A DNA stretch of 64,000 nucleotides from Paenalicyclobacillus mengziensis (GCF_017298635.1 NZ_CP071182.1:4130001-4194000); one strand, 5' to 3'. Counted from the stretch's first letter, positions 16,904-25,825 are shown. The notes: generated by a model from the letters alone, not told the origin. Numbers and translations are program-made.

Positions 16904-18010
16904 TTGAACGCTCATCGACTGTCACTCTGTATGATTGCAAAGGATGAACGAGACTGTATTGGGCGATGTTTAGCAAGTGTAAAGGACGTTGTGGACGAGA
17001 TCATTGTCGTTGACACGGGGTCGAAGGATGGAACGCAAGGAATCTGCGGCGCACATGGTGCAACGGTACTGGAGTTTCCGTGGAACGGCAGCTTCGCCGA
17101 TGCACGAAATTTTGGATTATCCCAAGCATCGGGTGACTGGATTTTTTTCTTGGATGCAGATGAGGAGGTGGATGAAGCGGACCGCCATAAAGTTCGGGAA
17201 GTCTTTAGCTTCGCGGACCGCAGTGTGGTCAACATTCATCTCGTGAATTATTACGGTAAAGAAGTTGACGACAAAAAAGTCCTCGAAATTGCGCATCCGC
17301 GACTGTTTCGCAATCACATTGGACTCCGCTTTATCGGGAACATTCATGAGGCCTTAAATGTCCATGATGTGATTCCGGACGAGCAAACGGACGCGTTCAT
17401 CGATGCAAAGGTTCACCATTACGGATACATGGATGATGTGGTGGTCAGAAAAGAGAAGATTAGCCGCAATTTGAAACTGCTCGAAGCAGATTTGAAAGCC
17501 GGTGGCAGCCCGCAATGGACCCACTATAACATTGCTACTGAATACGCCCGCCTGCAACAATACGAAAGGGCCTATCAACACGTGAATCAAGCGATATTAC
17601 ACTTTTTGCAGCAGCAACTGATGCCACCATCTTTAGTGTACAGGTTGAAGTATTCCATCCTGATCAATACGGGCAGTTGGGACGGTGCCTGGCCAGGAAT
17701 CGAACGCGCGATTCAATTGTATCCCGATTATGTTGATCTGCATTTCTATATGGGCTTTATTTTGCTTCAAAAGGAAAAGTATCCGGAGGCTTTAGCTGCG
17801 CTTGAACGCTGCACTGAACTTGGAGAGGGAAACCTGAAGCATTTGGTGACGAGAGGGTTCGGAAGCTTTCAAGCATGGTATCTCAAAGGTATTTGTTACG
17901 AAAAACTAGGGCAGCTGAACCAAGCAATCGCAGCGTATAACGAGGCTCTAAGGATTCATCCTGGCTATACGGATGCTCGCGAAGCACTGCATCAATTAGC
18001 GCAGAAGTGA
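16904..18010 (+). CDS. Family 2 glycosyltransferase with C-terminal TPR repeats
   Basis: GT-A fold transferase (368 residues). The N-terminus LSLCMIAKDERDCIGRCLAS and the nucleotide-binding stretch IIVVDTGSKDGT are followed by the metal-binding DXD in FFLDADEE (about residue 85-90). From about residue 190, helical TPR-type repeats follow (ATEYARLQQYERAYQHVNQA; FILLQKEKYPEALAALERC; KLGQLNQAIAAYNEALRIHPG). This arrangement is known from SunS-like protein S- and O-glycosyltransferases and from spore or flagellar protein glycosylation. TTG is the start, with a purine-rich GAGGGGGAGA just upstream. It lies head-on to the large glycosyltransferase downstream, with a decayed gene between. Target protein unknown. 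Confidence 0.9.
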   Translation: MNAHRLSLCMIAKDERDCIGRCLASVKDVVDEIIVVDTGSKDGTQGICGAHGATVLEFPWNGSFADARNFGLSQASGDWIFFLDADEEVDEADRHKVREVFSFADRSVVNIHLVNYYGKEVDDKKVLEIAHPRLFRNHIGLRFIGNIHEALNVHDVIPDEQTDAFIDAKVHHYGYMDDVVVRKEKISRNLKLLEADLKAGGSPQWTHYNIATEYARLQQYERAYQHVNQAILHFLQQQLMPPSLVYRLKYSILINTGSWDGAWPGIERAIQLYPDYVDLHFYMGFILLQKEKYPEALAALERCTELGEGNLKHLVTRGFGSFQAWYLKGICYEKLGQLNQAIAAYNEALRIHPGYTDAREALHQLAQK

Positions 18011-18055
18011 AATGCAACTTCTTGAGAGAAGTTTGGACGCCTCCCTTGTCAGGTT

Positions 18056-18544
18056 TTGGAGGAGGTCCAGTTCAGTCTCGTGTTGAACCTACTGCCATTT
18101 GTGCCCGTTACACCGGCGCCCCCGTGTGGCTGTATGGTAACGGACCAAGCGGACAGTCCCTTTCGCATCAATCTAGGTAACAATGTCCCGCACACAGTTG
18201 TTATATATAATGGCGAGACGTTACCAACGACATCACACGGAGACCTTACTTATCTGTAACAAATGTACAAACACGAATCAATTTACATTTGATTATGGCG
18301 GAACAACCGACTCGATTACTTTTCCGGCATTCATCTTCACCGCAGATACGTTTTCGGTCGACCTTGTCCAAATGACATTGCAACCGTTACGGGTCAGGGA
18401 ACGGCCTTGCCATCAAGCGTGTTTAAATCGAATGTTACGTATACGATCATGGCGACTGAAACGAGTATCAGCCTCAATCTTGTCGATAGTAACGGCGCGA
18501 CATTCTATGCTGAAGCGACACAAGTGGGGGAGGCGAAATCAGGT
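18056..18544 (+). pseudogene. Decayed gene for a beta-rich, possibly surface-exposed protein
   Basis: Successive frames give NLGNNVPHTVVIYNGETLP and a stop at 18257-18259, then NQFTFDYGGTTDSITFPAFI-type residues in a second frame, then LPSSVFKSNVTYTIMATETS and LNLVDSNGATFYAEATQVG in a third. The Thr/Ser/Asn-rich beta pattern resembles secreted or spore-surface proteins, but no family is recognised. GGAGGAGG-like bases lie before 18056. The protein would be a plausible acceptor for the neighbouring glycosyltransferases; that link is inference only. Confidence 0.5.
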
Positions 18545-18579
18545 GACGAACTGTCCCACTATTTAGGGGACAGTTTGTC
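18545..18579 (+). terminator. Probable terminator
   Basis: Inverted repeat GACGAACTGTCCC / GGGGACAGTTTGTC with an 8-nt loop and one wobble, followed by CTCTCTTTTC. It closes the plus-strand unit. A second smaller hairpin (18617-18638) lies before the convergent gene. Confidence 0.6.
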
Positions 18580-18664
18580 CTCTCTTTTCACCTTGCCTCA
18601 CAATTGCCTGTCTCGACGACCGCATTTCACTGCGGTCGTATTTCATGAATTCCTGTGTTAGGTC

Positions 18665-21547
18665 TTATGTGTAATGTCTTCTGACCAACTCCTCCAACCG
18701 GTTGAACAGGAGACTGCCTATCTTGTCTCGTGAAAAAGACAACATCAAGCTCTCCCTCGCTTTGACACCAACCTGCCTAGCCGAATTGCGCTGTTCGAAG
18801 ACATAACGCATCAGCGACTTTAAGTGGGACTCGCTTGGCTCCGCCCAATTGTGGCCTTTAAACAATGCCTCGTAATACGGCATCTTTTCGCTCACCGGAA
18901 CTACGTCGTCGATATCAATAAGATAACTGTTCTCGTCGCTCATAAATTCCGTTTGTCCACTCCAACGTGTACCAATCGTGGGCAATTGCATCGCCATCGC
19001 TTCCATGTATGGCCGCCCCCATCCTTCTCCCCGGGAAGGCAACACAAATGCGTCTGCCGCTTTGTACAGCTGAATCATCTCTTCTTCAGTGAGCGCGTTG
19101 TCGAGAATGAGGACCTCAGGGACATGGGGAATCCCCATCTTTTGGGTCAGATTTTGTATCTCCTCACGCGGACGGGCATTCGGGTCCAGTAAGGAAACGA
19201 CTTTAAGAACGAGACACACATCTTCATCTGCACGAAACTCAGAGAAATACGACCGTAGCAATACGTCCCATCCTTTGCGCAAGCTCCAATCAAAGACCGA
19301 TAAGAAACGAAAGGACTTTTTGGTGTCTAAAGCATAAGGCTCAACGGTCTCGGGAGAGTATTTCGCCAAATCAAGTGCCCCCGGCATCACGTAGATGCGA
19401 TTCGCATCCACCCCTGCTTGTATGAACGTGTCACGGTTGAAATGGCTTGGAACCCATATTTCCGTCTGCTCGTTCATTCGCTCGACCCACGTTTCCGGGA
19501 CGCTGTCTGTTTCGTACATGGTCCGGCCAATCGATATTGGTGCCCGAGGTAACTCAAATTGGTACGCCGGACAAGATTGAAGATGTATGATGGGTTGCTG
19601 ACTTAGGGGAGTCAACATATTGGTTAGCAAGGTCCTCTCTGAGGATGGTGTGAGTTCTGTGTTTGGAACACCATCTATTGGGACTAAATGAATTTCGACA
19701 GGATGTTGCTGTAAAGCCATTAGAAATGATTTACTTTCTTCGGCATAGCCCGATCCGTTAAAGACGGGCGAGCGCCAAATCAACCCATACCGATGATGTG
19801 AAGTACCGGCCAGTACTTTTTCATATGTTTCCTTCGTTATGGAGATCTTCTGTTGAATGAGCTGGTGCGTGTGTTTGAAGTCGTCCCGATTCGGCTCGTG
19901 TTTTAACGCAAGTTCAGACATGTCTTTGGCCCGAAGTTCATTCTTTAAGGTGAAGTACCCGATTGCCAATCGGTGGTACAGCTCACCAAGCAAGTGCTCC
20001 GCATCTTCCGTCTGCTCTATGCCCCGAAGTATTTGTTGGTAGCAGCGTATGGCGCCAGGCAGTGAGTCAGGGCTTAAACGAGTCCCTGTGTCGAGCGCAG
20101 CCATGGCTGCTGAATAGTTGTTCATCTGAGTATGACAAAGACCAATGTAGCTCCAGACCTGTCCTCGAAATGAGTCAGGGCGGTCATCGATTCGATTCGT
20201 GAGTGTCACAAAATGTTCCAGTGCCTGGCGGAAGTTGTTACCGAATACGTAGAGAATGCCCGCATTATAGTTTGCGGTTACATTGAGCGGGTCTTTTTCC
20301 AAGACACATCGGAATATTTCCAGTGCTTTAGACGGAGCCCCACTCAGATAGAGTTCTACAGCATGGCGGAGTTCCTCTTCAATGACGGTGTTGACAGTCT
20401 TTCGCTCACGATGTTGCTCTGTGGCAATGGCCTTTAGACGATTGATGACGCGAGCAACACTATCGTCCCAGGTGAATTTAGTCAAAGCGTCTTGTGCAGC
20501 AAGCATCCCTTTCTCTTTCACCAAGGAATGATTTTCATAGACTCGGCGCATGACTCTTCTCAATTCCTTCCGGTCTACTTCAATCCACCACGGATGATCT
20601 ATCAGATCATAGGGTCCAATCTTCGTCATAGAGGGATATGTTTTCTCCTCCGAGGGAACAAAAAAGGCTGTTTTTTCAGTGCAGAAGTCACAGGCCGAGC
20701 CCATGTTTGGAACGATAGGGGGCGTGCCGCAGGCCATCGCTTCAAGAATTGGCAGGCCAAAGCCTTCCCCTCTGTAGGGGTGAACCAAACAATCACAGGA
20801 TTGATATAATCCTGCGAGTTCGCTGGCGGAAAAATGAGAAGTGATGTACAGAACCTCTGGATGAGTCTGCAGTTTTTGAAAGTCCCGGATTTGCTGTGCC
20901 GATGTCTGACCTTCATAGACGGAATTCATGCCAAAGTCCTTGATCACAAGACACACGTCATCAGCAGAGGTGAATTCGGATGCGTATGCCTCTAACAAGA
21001 TGTCGATTCCTTTTCTGAAAATCGTCGCGCCCACAAACAGGAACTTGAACGACTTGTTCGTGTTCAATTCGATTGCTGGCACTTCAGGATGAAACACTGA
21101 CGGGTCTACACCATGCGGTATCACACAGATTTTATCTTGAGGAATCCCGCAACGAACATAACACTCCTTGTTGTAGGAACTGGCCACCCAGATCTCGTCA
21201 ACCCAATATTTCATGGGGATATACCACTGTCTCGGGATGGCTCCATATTCCCATGGTTGACTGATTACCCATTTTCCTGTAGGAGGGGCAGTCCATTTTG
21301 GGGGCCATTGGTGCCTGACTGTGATATCGGCTGAACCACCGTTCGGTACGATTCTAGACTGCAAGGCTTTGAGCCGTTCGTCTACCGGAAAGTTCGGGTC
21401 AGTTTCGTAAGGAATGACCCCGAGGTCAAGTGAAGGGTCAGACATCATTCGTGTACAAATCTCGCGGTTTACCAAAGCGAGGCTATGGTGAACAAGTTGC
21501 GATCCTTCCCAATGAACTCGGAGCTTGTTTTCACTCAAATTCGGCAC
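18665..21547 (-). CDS. Large bifunctional glycosyltransferase: GT4 - TPR - GT4
   Basis: A 960-residue cytoplasmic protein with two complete GT-B family 4 modules joined by a TPR region. Module 1 (about 1-390) has KFLFVGATIFRKGIDILLEA and the donor-binding motif GEGFGLPILEAMACG. TPR-like repeats span about 395-590 (ANYNAGILYVFGNNFRQALE; YIGLCHTQMNNYSAAMAALD). Module 2 (about 600-960) has FRFLSVFDWSLRKGWDVLL and GEGWGRPYMEAMAM. Both modules keep the E-x7-E pair, so both may be active. GTG at 21547 is the start, preceded by AGGAGAGAG. Such fusions usually build repeating glycans on surface proteins. It converges with the GT2-TPR gene and is divergent from the small-protein genes at 21.8 kb. Confidence 0.9.
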   Translation of the reverse strand: MPNLSENKLRVHWEGSQLVHHSLALVNREICTRMMSDPSLDLGVIPYETDPNFPVDERLKALQSRIVPNGGSADITVRHQWPPKWTAPPTGKWVISQPWEYGAIPRQWYIPMKYWVDEIWVASSYNKECYVRCGIPQDKICVIPHGVDPSVFHPEVPAIELNTNKSFKFLFVGATIFRKGIDILLEAYASEFTSADDVCLVIKDFGMNSVYEGQTSAQQIRDFQKLQTHPEVLYITSHFSASELAGLYQSCDCLVHPYRGEGFGLPILEAMACGTPPIVPNMGSACDFCTEKTAFFVPSEEKTYPSMTKIGPYDLIDHPWWIEVDRKELRRVMRRVYENHSLVKEKGMLAAQDALTKFTWDDSVARVINRLKAIATEQHRERKTVNTVIEEELRHAVELYLSGAPSKALEIFRCVLEKDPLNVTANYNAGILYVFGNNFRQALEHFVTLTNRIDDRPDSFRGQVWSYIGLCHTQMNNYSAAMAALDTGTRLSPDSLPGAIRCYQQILRGIEQTEDAEHLLGELYHRLAIGYFTLKNELRAKDMSELALKHEPNRDDFKHTHQLIQQKISITKETYEKVLAGTSHHRYGLIWRSPVFNGSGYAEESKSFLMALQQHPVEIHLVPIDGVPNTELTPSSERTLLTNMLTPLSQQPIIHLQSCPAYQFELPRAPISIGRTMYETDSVPETWVERMNEQTEIWVPSHFNRDTFIQAGVDANRIYVMPGALDLAKYSPETVEPYALDTKKSFRFLSVFDWSLRKGWDVLLRSYFSEFRADEDVCLVLKVVSLLDPNARPREEIQNLTQKMGIPHVPEVLILDNALTEEEMIQLYKAADAFVLPSRGEGWGRPYMEAMAMQLPTIGTRWSGQTEFMSDENSYLIDIDDVVPVSEKMPYYEALFKGHNWAEPSESHLKSLMRYVFEQRNSARQVGVKARESLMLSFSRDKIGSLLFNRLEELVRRHYT

Positions 21548-21798
21548 CTCTCTCCTGCTGACATAACTCTAGGTCATGTCCACGAACGTTTTGAATACCG
21601 TATCGTATGCGATTGCTTGGTTTTTGCCATAGGTGTTTCCACAATTCAGTGCATGGCACGAAAGTAGGTGAGCATTGATGATTGTCTGTAATACCCATCC
21701 AACAAAAGGGGCGCTTACCTAGTGGGATACGTGCAACAACGAAGCGCTGGACACATATAGTAACCCAGAATTTTGCATAACGCTGGGAGGGCTAGGGA

Positions 21799-22110
21799 AT
21801 GACAATGCCGCAGATTCCAGAGGAAAAGTTCCGTCCGTCACTGGACGAAGTGGTCGTGGACTTAATGGAATCCATTGCTCTGGAAGAAATTGCACTATCG
21901 CATTTGATGAATGCTGAGGCAGAAAAGATCCAGATGTTTGTCGGGAAACACGACGAGAGACACGATAAACCAAGGATTCATGAAATGATTGAACTGAACA
22001 AAATGGTCAATCAATTGCTGGAGATTGTTGTCATGAAAGAATGGATGTTGCTGCGAAAGCTGCAAATGGTGGTTGAGATTGAACGAGAGTCTTATGAATG
22101 CGAAGAATAA
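21799..22110 (+). CDS. Small helical protein with SIALEEIALSHLMNAEAEK motif
   Basis: 103 residues, charged and helical, with heptad-like spacing (MESIALEEIALSHLMNAEAE, then LNKMVNQLLEIVVMKEWMLL). GGAGGG lies seven bases before the ATG at 21799. The same motif (SIALEELALAHLINTEAEK) recurs in the gene at 22731-23069, so the two are paralogues. Motifs of this kind occur in small proteins of spore formers, often near surface-glycan genes; I recall no proven function. It probably forms an operon with the next gene (18-bp gap). Confidence 0.75.
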   Translation: MTMPQIPEEKFRPSLDEVVVDLMESIALEEIALSHLMNAEAEKIQMFVGKHDERHDKPRIHEMIELNKMVNQLLEIVVMKEWMLLRKLQMVVEIERESYECEE

Positions 22111-22128
22111 GTCCCTGGAGCGGTATTG

Positions 22129-22650
22129 ATGAGTACACAGAAGAGTATGACTACAGTATGGGAAAACTGGCTTGACGCACTTGGAACGAGTGAGTGGTCT
22201 CTTTGCCAAGGTTTGAACGCCGTGGCCGTCCTCACGGAAGCAATGTTACAGGATGCTAGTAAAAACGGAATGCGTGAACCGGAACTAGCCGGTCTGGAAT
22301 CTCAGATAGATTCAGCGCTTTCTGCCTTTGTTCAACTGCAAGAATTGTTGTTAAAAAAAACAGAACTGTTCATGAGCACTGTGCAGCAAAACGCTGCAGG
22401 GTTCAAAGTGGATTTCGAACCGGACCGCGAACGGCGCAATGCACTGATGAAGGCCGTTCTTAATCTCAAATTGGCTCTGCTACTTGTTCATCACGATTGG
22501 AGTAGGGTGCATCGACGAATTCACTCTTTGTCGGAGTACTATGCACGGAAAGAACAGATGTTAGAGTATAAGAGTCCCCCAGCAAGTGTAGCTTCTGTCC
22601 CGTGGATTTCAAAGCGAATTAGAGTGACAAACGCAAACCAATCGAACTGA
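22129..22650 (+). CDS. Unknown helical protein in the small-protein operon
   Basis: About 173 residues, almost entirely predicted helix (TSEWSLCQGLNAVAVLTEAM; LKLALLLVHHDWSRVHRRIH), with no signal peptide or clear transmembrane segment. ATG 22129 follows CTGGAG by about nine bases; an overlapping TTG at 22126 is less likely. The stop is followed at once by a strong terminator, so it ends the two-gene unit with the SIALEE protein. Family not recognised; the conserved neighbourhood suggests a coat or surface role. Confidence 0.7.
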   Translation: MSTQKSMTTVWENWLDALGTSEWSLCQGLNAVAVLTEAMLQDASKNGMREPELAGLESQIDSALSAFVQLQELLLKKTELFMSTVQQNAAGFKVDFEPDRERRNALMKAVLNLKLALLLVHHDWSRVHRRIHSLSEYYARKEQMLEYKSPPASVASVPWISKRIRVTNANQSN

Positions 22651-22651
22651 C

Positions 22652-22700
22652 AACCAATCGAACTGACGCCGAAACTGGCCGTCAATTCGATTGGTTTTTT
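22652..22700 (+). terminator. Strong Rho-independent terminator with duplicated left arm
   Basis: The left arm AACCAATCGAACTGAC (22652-22667) pairs with GTCAATTCGATTGGTT (22681-22696), followed by a T-run. The left arm is also present once more directly upstream (22636-22651), where it encodes the last residues of the gene. Confidence 0.88.
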
Positions 22701-22730
22701 GCGTTTTGAGCAAAGTTGCGATGTTCAAAA

Positions 22731-23069
22731 CTAAACTAAGAAAGGAGTAACACCGGCCGTGGCTGCAAGTACGTCCAATACATTTTCAAACTTGAACTGA
22801 AGGAGCATTTCTTTCTTAATTGCAGCCTGTAAGGTCCTGCGTACGCTTTTGTTCACAGTGAGCAAATCCGTAACGGATACGGTAAGAGAGGAACGTGTGA
22901 CTGCAGTGGTGAGCGTACCAATGAACCATTGAGTTTTTTCTGCCTCAGTATTGATGAGGTGTGCGAGGGCTAACTCCTCCAATGCGATCGAGTCGAGCAA
23001 CAACGGAATACTTTGGGCCAGAGACAGAGAAATTGTCGGGGTAATGTCTGGGATGTTGGCTTGTGACAA
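22731..23069 (-). CDS. Second SIALEE-motif small protein
   Basis: 112 residues, paralogue of the 21.8-kb protein: LLLDSIALEELALAHLINTE aligns with its motif, and RTLQAAIKKEMLLQFKFENV with the second helix. The central insert is Ser/Thr/Val-rich. The TTG start at 23069 follows AGGAGG with nine-base spacing. It is transcribed towards the plus-strand operon, so the shared terminator region lies between. The C-terminus is hydrophobic (AATAGVTPFLV). Function unknown. Confidence 0.75.
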   Translation of the reverse strand: MSQANIPDITPTISLSLAQSIPLLLDSIALEELALAHLINTEAEKTQWFIGTLTTAVTRSSLTVSVTDLLTVNKSVRRTLQAAIKKEMLLQFKFENVLDVLAATAGVTPFLV

Positions 23070-23447
23070 AATGTTCGCCTCCTAAAAGTAAGGTACAGTG
23101 CAATGATATTCTGCACTGCTACATTCTGGAATGGGCAAGTCCCCTATTAGTGAGCGGTGACCGTTTAAAACAGGCGTTAGTCACCGGGCAAGAGTTTCTT
23201 GTCGATTCAATAAAGAACTACTTGACGTCCTCCAACCCTCAATAGGGGTTGTGACGAGTCCAGTTTGCCAAGAATCAGATTTTGAAAAGTGTGCACCTTG
23301 TTCGAGCCCCCATGCGGATTCACATGGGGGCAGTTTGGGCCACCGACGCATCTGGGAATGCAGTGAGCTTGATTGTTGCGGCAATGGTCCTCGTGGGGTC
23401 CACCAAAAGCTACTAAAGCATCTGGGGCTGCCCGTTAATTGAGCACT

Positions 23448-23585
23448 TATTTTTTCGAACATGATGGTGTAAGTCTTGGTGTCGGTTTCATTCGCGCATA
23501 TCTCCCAGATGGAACTCCATTCGAAGGGGGGATAGTACCAGATGTTTATGTGACGCAGTCACGGGATGATCTATACCTAGGATGA
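23448..23585 (+). pseudogene. C-terminal fragment resembling an S41 (C-terminal processing) peptidase
   Basis: Forty-five codons read GVSLGVGFIRAYLPDGTPFE then GGIVPDVYVTQSRDDL, the typical C-terminal LPDGTxxEGxGIxPDV block of S41 peptidases. No catalytic domain precedes it. It is an orphan tail within a junk-rich 600 bp. Confidence 0.6.
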
Positions 23586-23613
23586 GATGTCGTACGACCA
23601 CGAGCGATGGTTT

Positions 23614-23667
23614 GTAGAGTGAAAGGCTGGGCGAGGCCCAGCCTCTCCTCATCGAACCGTACATGCG
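23614..23667 (-). ncRNA. Probable group II intron 3'-end remnant (domains V-VI)
   Basis: On the minus strand the segment CGCATGTACGGTTC followed by GATGAGGAG and the hairpin AGGCTGGGC-CTC-GCCCAGCCT and ending CACTCTAC resembles the 3' half of domain V plus domain VI of bacterial group II introns. The 5' strand of domain V, the rest of the ribozyme and the reverse transcriptase are missing. It lies just after the truncated integrase frame, so an intron insertion may have broken that gene. Confidence 0.45.
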
Positions 23668-23711
23668 TAGGGTAGACCGCCGACGAGGTACTAAGGAGAA
23701 GCCCTTTTCTC

Positions 23712-24077
23712 TTAAGCCCCAAAATTGGTTTGGATATGCCCCTCATGGTGAAAAAACTTCAAAAGCGCCCTTACCGACCGAACGCGACCGTTGATGGTGT
23801 TCGGCTTAAGGTGCATTTCCTCAAACATGTAGAACACTACATGCTCCTTGAGCAAGGCAACCGTAAAACTGCTTACGTCGCATACATCGATATCCTGCCT
23901 AACAAGCGCCTTCTCCACCGCGGTCAAGTTCTCCCGGTGCCACCGCTGCGTTTCTGGGGAGAGCAATCGGATGTCCTTCAAGAACAGGCTCTTTGCTTCC
24001 GACAATGACAGTCCCTTACTCTTTACATTGCCTCCTTCATTTGTGGTGTTGACGGTGTTCTTTCGCCGTTTTGGCAT
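23712..24077 (-). pseudogene. Tyrosine recombinase/integrase, N-terminal core-binding domain only
   Basis: About 120 residues match the SAM-like N-terminal domain of phage-type integrases: SLSEAKSLFLKDIRLLSPET, then HLKPNTINGRVRSVRALLKF and FFHHEGHIQTN. The catalytic domain (R-HxxR-Y) is absent; the frame ends within intron-like sequence. The start is taken at MPKRRKN (24077), though no good ribosome site is seen. The gene points away from the tRNA-Leu fragment whose hairpin begins about 80 bp upstream, the usual int-next-to-attachment-site arrangement. Confidence 0.82.
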
Positions 24078-24155
24078 ACCGCACACGTCTTCAGTAGTGT
24101 GGGCACGCACATCTTTTTTGAAAGACCCCCGGTTTTACTGTCCAGAAAATCACAA

Positions 24156-24188
24156 AAGGGACTTCACGGTCATTCCGTGAAGTCCCTT
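24156..24188 (-). terminator. Terminator hairpin after tRNA-Leu fragment B
   Basis: A perfect 14-bp stem (AAGGGACTTCACGG with its complement) and a 5-nt loop, with TTTTGTGATTTTC on the minus-strand side, 28 bp beyond the CCA end. The same structure, with two mismatches, follows fragment C. Confidence 0.8.
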
Positions 24189-24215
24189 CTCTCGAGGGTT
24201 TTCTGCCATGATTTA

Positions 24216-24280
24216 TGGTGTCGAGAGCGGGACTTGAACCCGCACCCCATAATGGCACACGCCCCTCAAACGCGCGCATA
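24216..24280 (-). pseudogene. tRNA-Leu(GAG)-like 3' fragment B
   Basis: The minus strand gives GCGCGCGTTTGAGGGGCGTG (anticodon stem, loop with GAG, stem), an altered variable arm, the T-arm GCGGGTTCAAGTCCCGC and the end TCTCGACACCA. The 5' acceptor strand GTCGAGA and the D-arm are missing, so this is not a functional tRNA. The end point just 5' of the anticodon arm is what an integrase crossover in the tRNA would leave. Confidence 0.8.
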
Positions 24281-24353
24281 TGGGTCGATCCGCAGAGTTC
24301 TTTGATACACTTGGGTTTTTTGGACATTTGGACCGCGTATGACTCCGTGTTTC

Positions 24354-24450
24354 ATGCACGTCTCATGAAAATTGAGAGTTATGAGACGACCGCGCTTTTG
24401 TCAGGACGTGCGTACTAAAAATAGTGTGCGCCTGAAGAAGACTTTTCAAA
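24354..24450 (-). repeat. Repeat matching the interrupted region around the IS1182-type element
   Basis: Segments GCACGTCTCATGAAAATTGA, then CGCTTTTGTCAGGACGTGCG, and GTGTGCGCCTGAAGAAGA match, with substitutions, bases 3158-3214 plus 5072-5100. It contains short inverted repeats and may be an arm of an attachment region. Confidence 0.6.
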
Positions 24451-24512
24451 CGTCGGTGCGTGACATCACAAATAAGAACATCGGACCGAGAAGCTTGCTG
24501 TACAGTATCGAC

Positions 24513-25694
24513 TCAGATGACCTGGTTAGCCTTTTTCTCGACCAACCTAATCCCGCCCAGTTCCCACAAATACTTGAGTTTGCTGCTTTCCTTGAACAGA
24601 CCGCCAATGACCCCGTGAACGGGTACGCCGAGCACTGTTCCAACACCAACCTCTCGCCCGAGCGATGCCAGGGTACCCAGTGATCGTGCACGAAACGTAG
24701 TCATAGCGTTGCCACTGATAAGTGCTACCACATTGTCTGCAATGACGTGACCCATCTGGGAGGCCATTTGAGCAGTAGGTGGGAGTGGCGTGCCATTCTC
24801 CCCATCACACCAAGCACTGTCTCCTCCGACGAAAACGTGATGATCATCGACGGACTGAAGGAATTGGTTTACCTTTGCCCGACCGCGCCTGTCGGCGGTG
24901 AATCCTGCATCCGTCAGTAGTGGATTTGCACGTACCCCGCCCGTCCAGATGATTGTGCCAGCTTCAATCATCTGGTTATCACCGAGATGTACGCATCCAG
25001 CAGTAACCTCGGTAATTCGTGTGTTCACATGCAGCGTTGCGCCTTTTTGGGTGAGCAAGCCGACAGCTTTGCTTCTTAGTCGATTCGGAATCTGGGGGAG
25101 AATCTCTGATGCTGCTTCAATCGTCTGCAAGTCAATTTTCTGTTCAGTGATTCCGTACCTGGCACACAGTTCCGGAATCAGATCGAGCAGTTCACCGAGC
25201 AGTTCAATACCCGTGAGCCCGCCCCCGCCCACGACAATCCGTAGATGTCGCATATCCCCATCTTGTGTATAAGCTTCCATTTGCTCCTCGAAGTGTTGAT
25301 GGATACGCGTTGCCGAATCAAGCGTATTGAGTACCAAACTGTTTTCGGCCAATCCAGGAATACCAAAATACTCCGGCACTGAACCCACGGTAATGACGAG
25401 AAAATCATAGGGTTCATTCTGTCCTGACCTCAGCTGGACAGTTCTCTCCCTACGATTGATGCTGGTGACCTCGTCAATGGATATATGAGTAGTGGGTTTA
25501 TCAAGTACATCAGTCAGGGGAACGGAATAATTTGATGGGGTGCTGCGCCCTCCAGCCACCTCATGAAGCAGCGTCGTAAAATAGTGGTATGGGTTTTTGT
25601 TAATCAGCGTAAATTCGGTTGAAAGGCGTTCCAAGCGACTTGCCGTCATCATTCCTGCGTATCCTGCACCTAAAATCAATACCTTCTGCGTCAT
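24513..25694 (-). CDS. ndh: Type II NADH dehydrogenase (NDH-2)
   Basis: Single-subunit, non-proton-pumping NADH:menaquinone oxidoreductase attached to the membrane by its C-terminal amphipathic helix. The N-terminal FAD motif is KVLILGAGYAGMMTASRLE; the NADH site is RIVVGGGGLTGIELLGEL (about residues 150-167). A third nucleotide-contact block is HHVFVGGDSAWCDGENGTPL, followed by TAQMASQMG. The 393-residue length is standard. ATG 25694 has GGGAGTG seven bases ahead; the longer frame upstream has none. It would feed electrons to the qox oxidase at 55-60 kb. An FNR-like box lies about 78 bp before the start. Confidence 0.95.
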   Translation of the reverse strand: MTQKVLILGAGYAGMMTASRLERLSTEFTLINKNPYHYFTTLLHEVAGGRSTPSNYSVPLTDVLDKPTTHISIDEVTSINRRERTVQLRSGQNEPYDFLVITVGSVPEYFGIPGLAENSLVLNTLDSATRIHQHFEEQMEAYTQDGDMRHLRIVVGGGGLTGIELLGELLDLIPELCARYGITEQKIDLQTIEAASEILPQIPNRLRSKAVGLLTQKGATLHVNTRITEVTAGCVHLGDNQMIEAGTIIWTGGVRANPLLTDAGFTADRRGRAKVNQFLQSVDDHHVFVGGDSAWCDGENGTPLPPTAQMASQMGHVIADNVVALISGNAMTTFRARSLGTLASLGREVGVGTVLGVPVHGVIGGLFKESSKLKYLWELGGIRLVEKKANQVI

Positions 25695-25771
25695 GTCCGA
25701 CACTCCCTTTTTAGCGAAGTTCGACCTCATCAGTTCTAGGATCAGTATGTGGCGTTCGCAATCCCCTCACC

Positions 25772-25785
25772 TTGACGCAGATCAA
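25772..25785. promoter_or_regulatory. FNR-type operator before ndh
   Basis: TTGACGCAGATCAA matches TTGAT-N4-ATCAA in nine of ten positions and lies 78-91 bp before the ndh start codon. The Fnr-type regulator at 37 kb has the matching recognition helix type. Confidence 0.6.
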
Positions 25786-25825
25786 TCTGACTACTTATTT
25801 ATGTGTACCTCACACGTGTACCTCA

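Noticed and set aside
22636..22667. Two direct copies of AACCAATCGAACTGAC as a CRISPR-like or iteron array
   Set aside because: Only two adjacent copies, explained by duplication of the left arm of the terminator.
24216..24280. Functional tRNA-Leu gene
   Set aside because: The 5' acceptor strand and D-arm cannot be found, so no complete cloverleaf can form.
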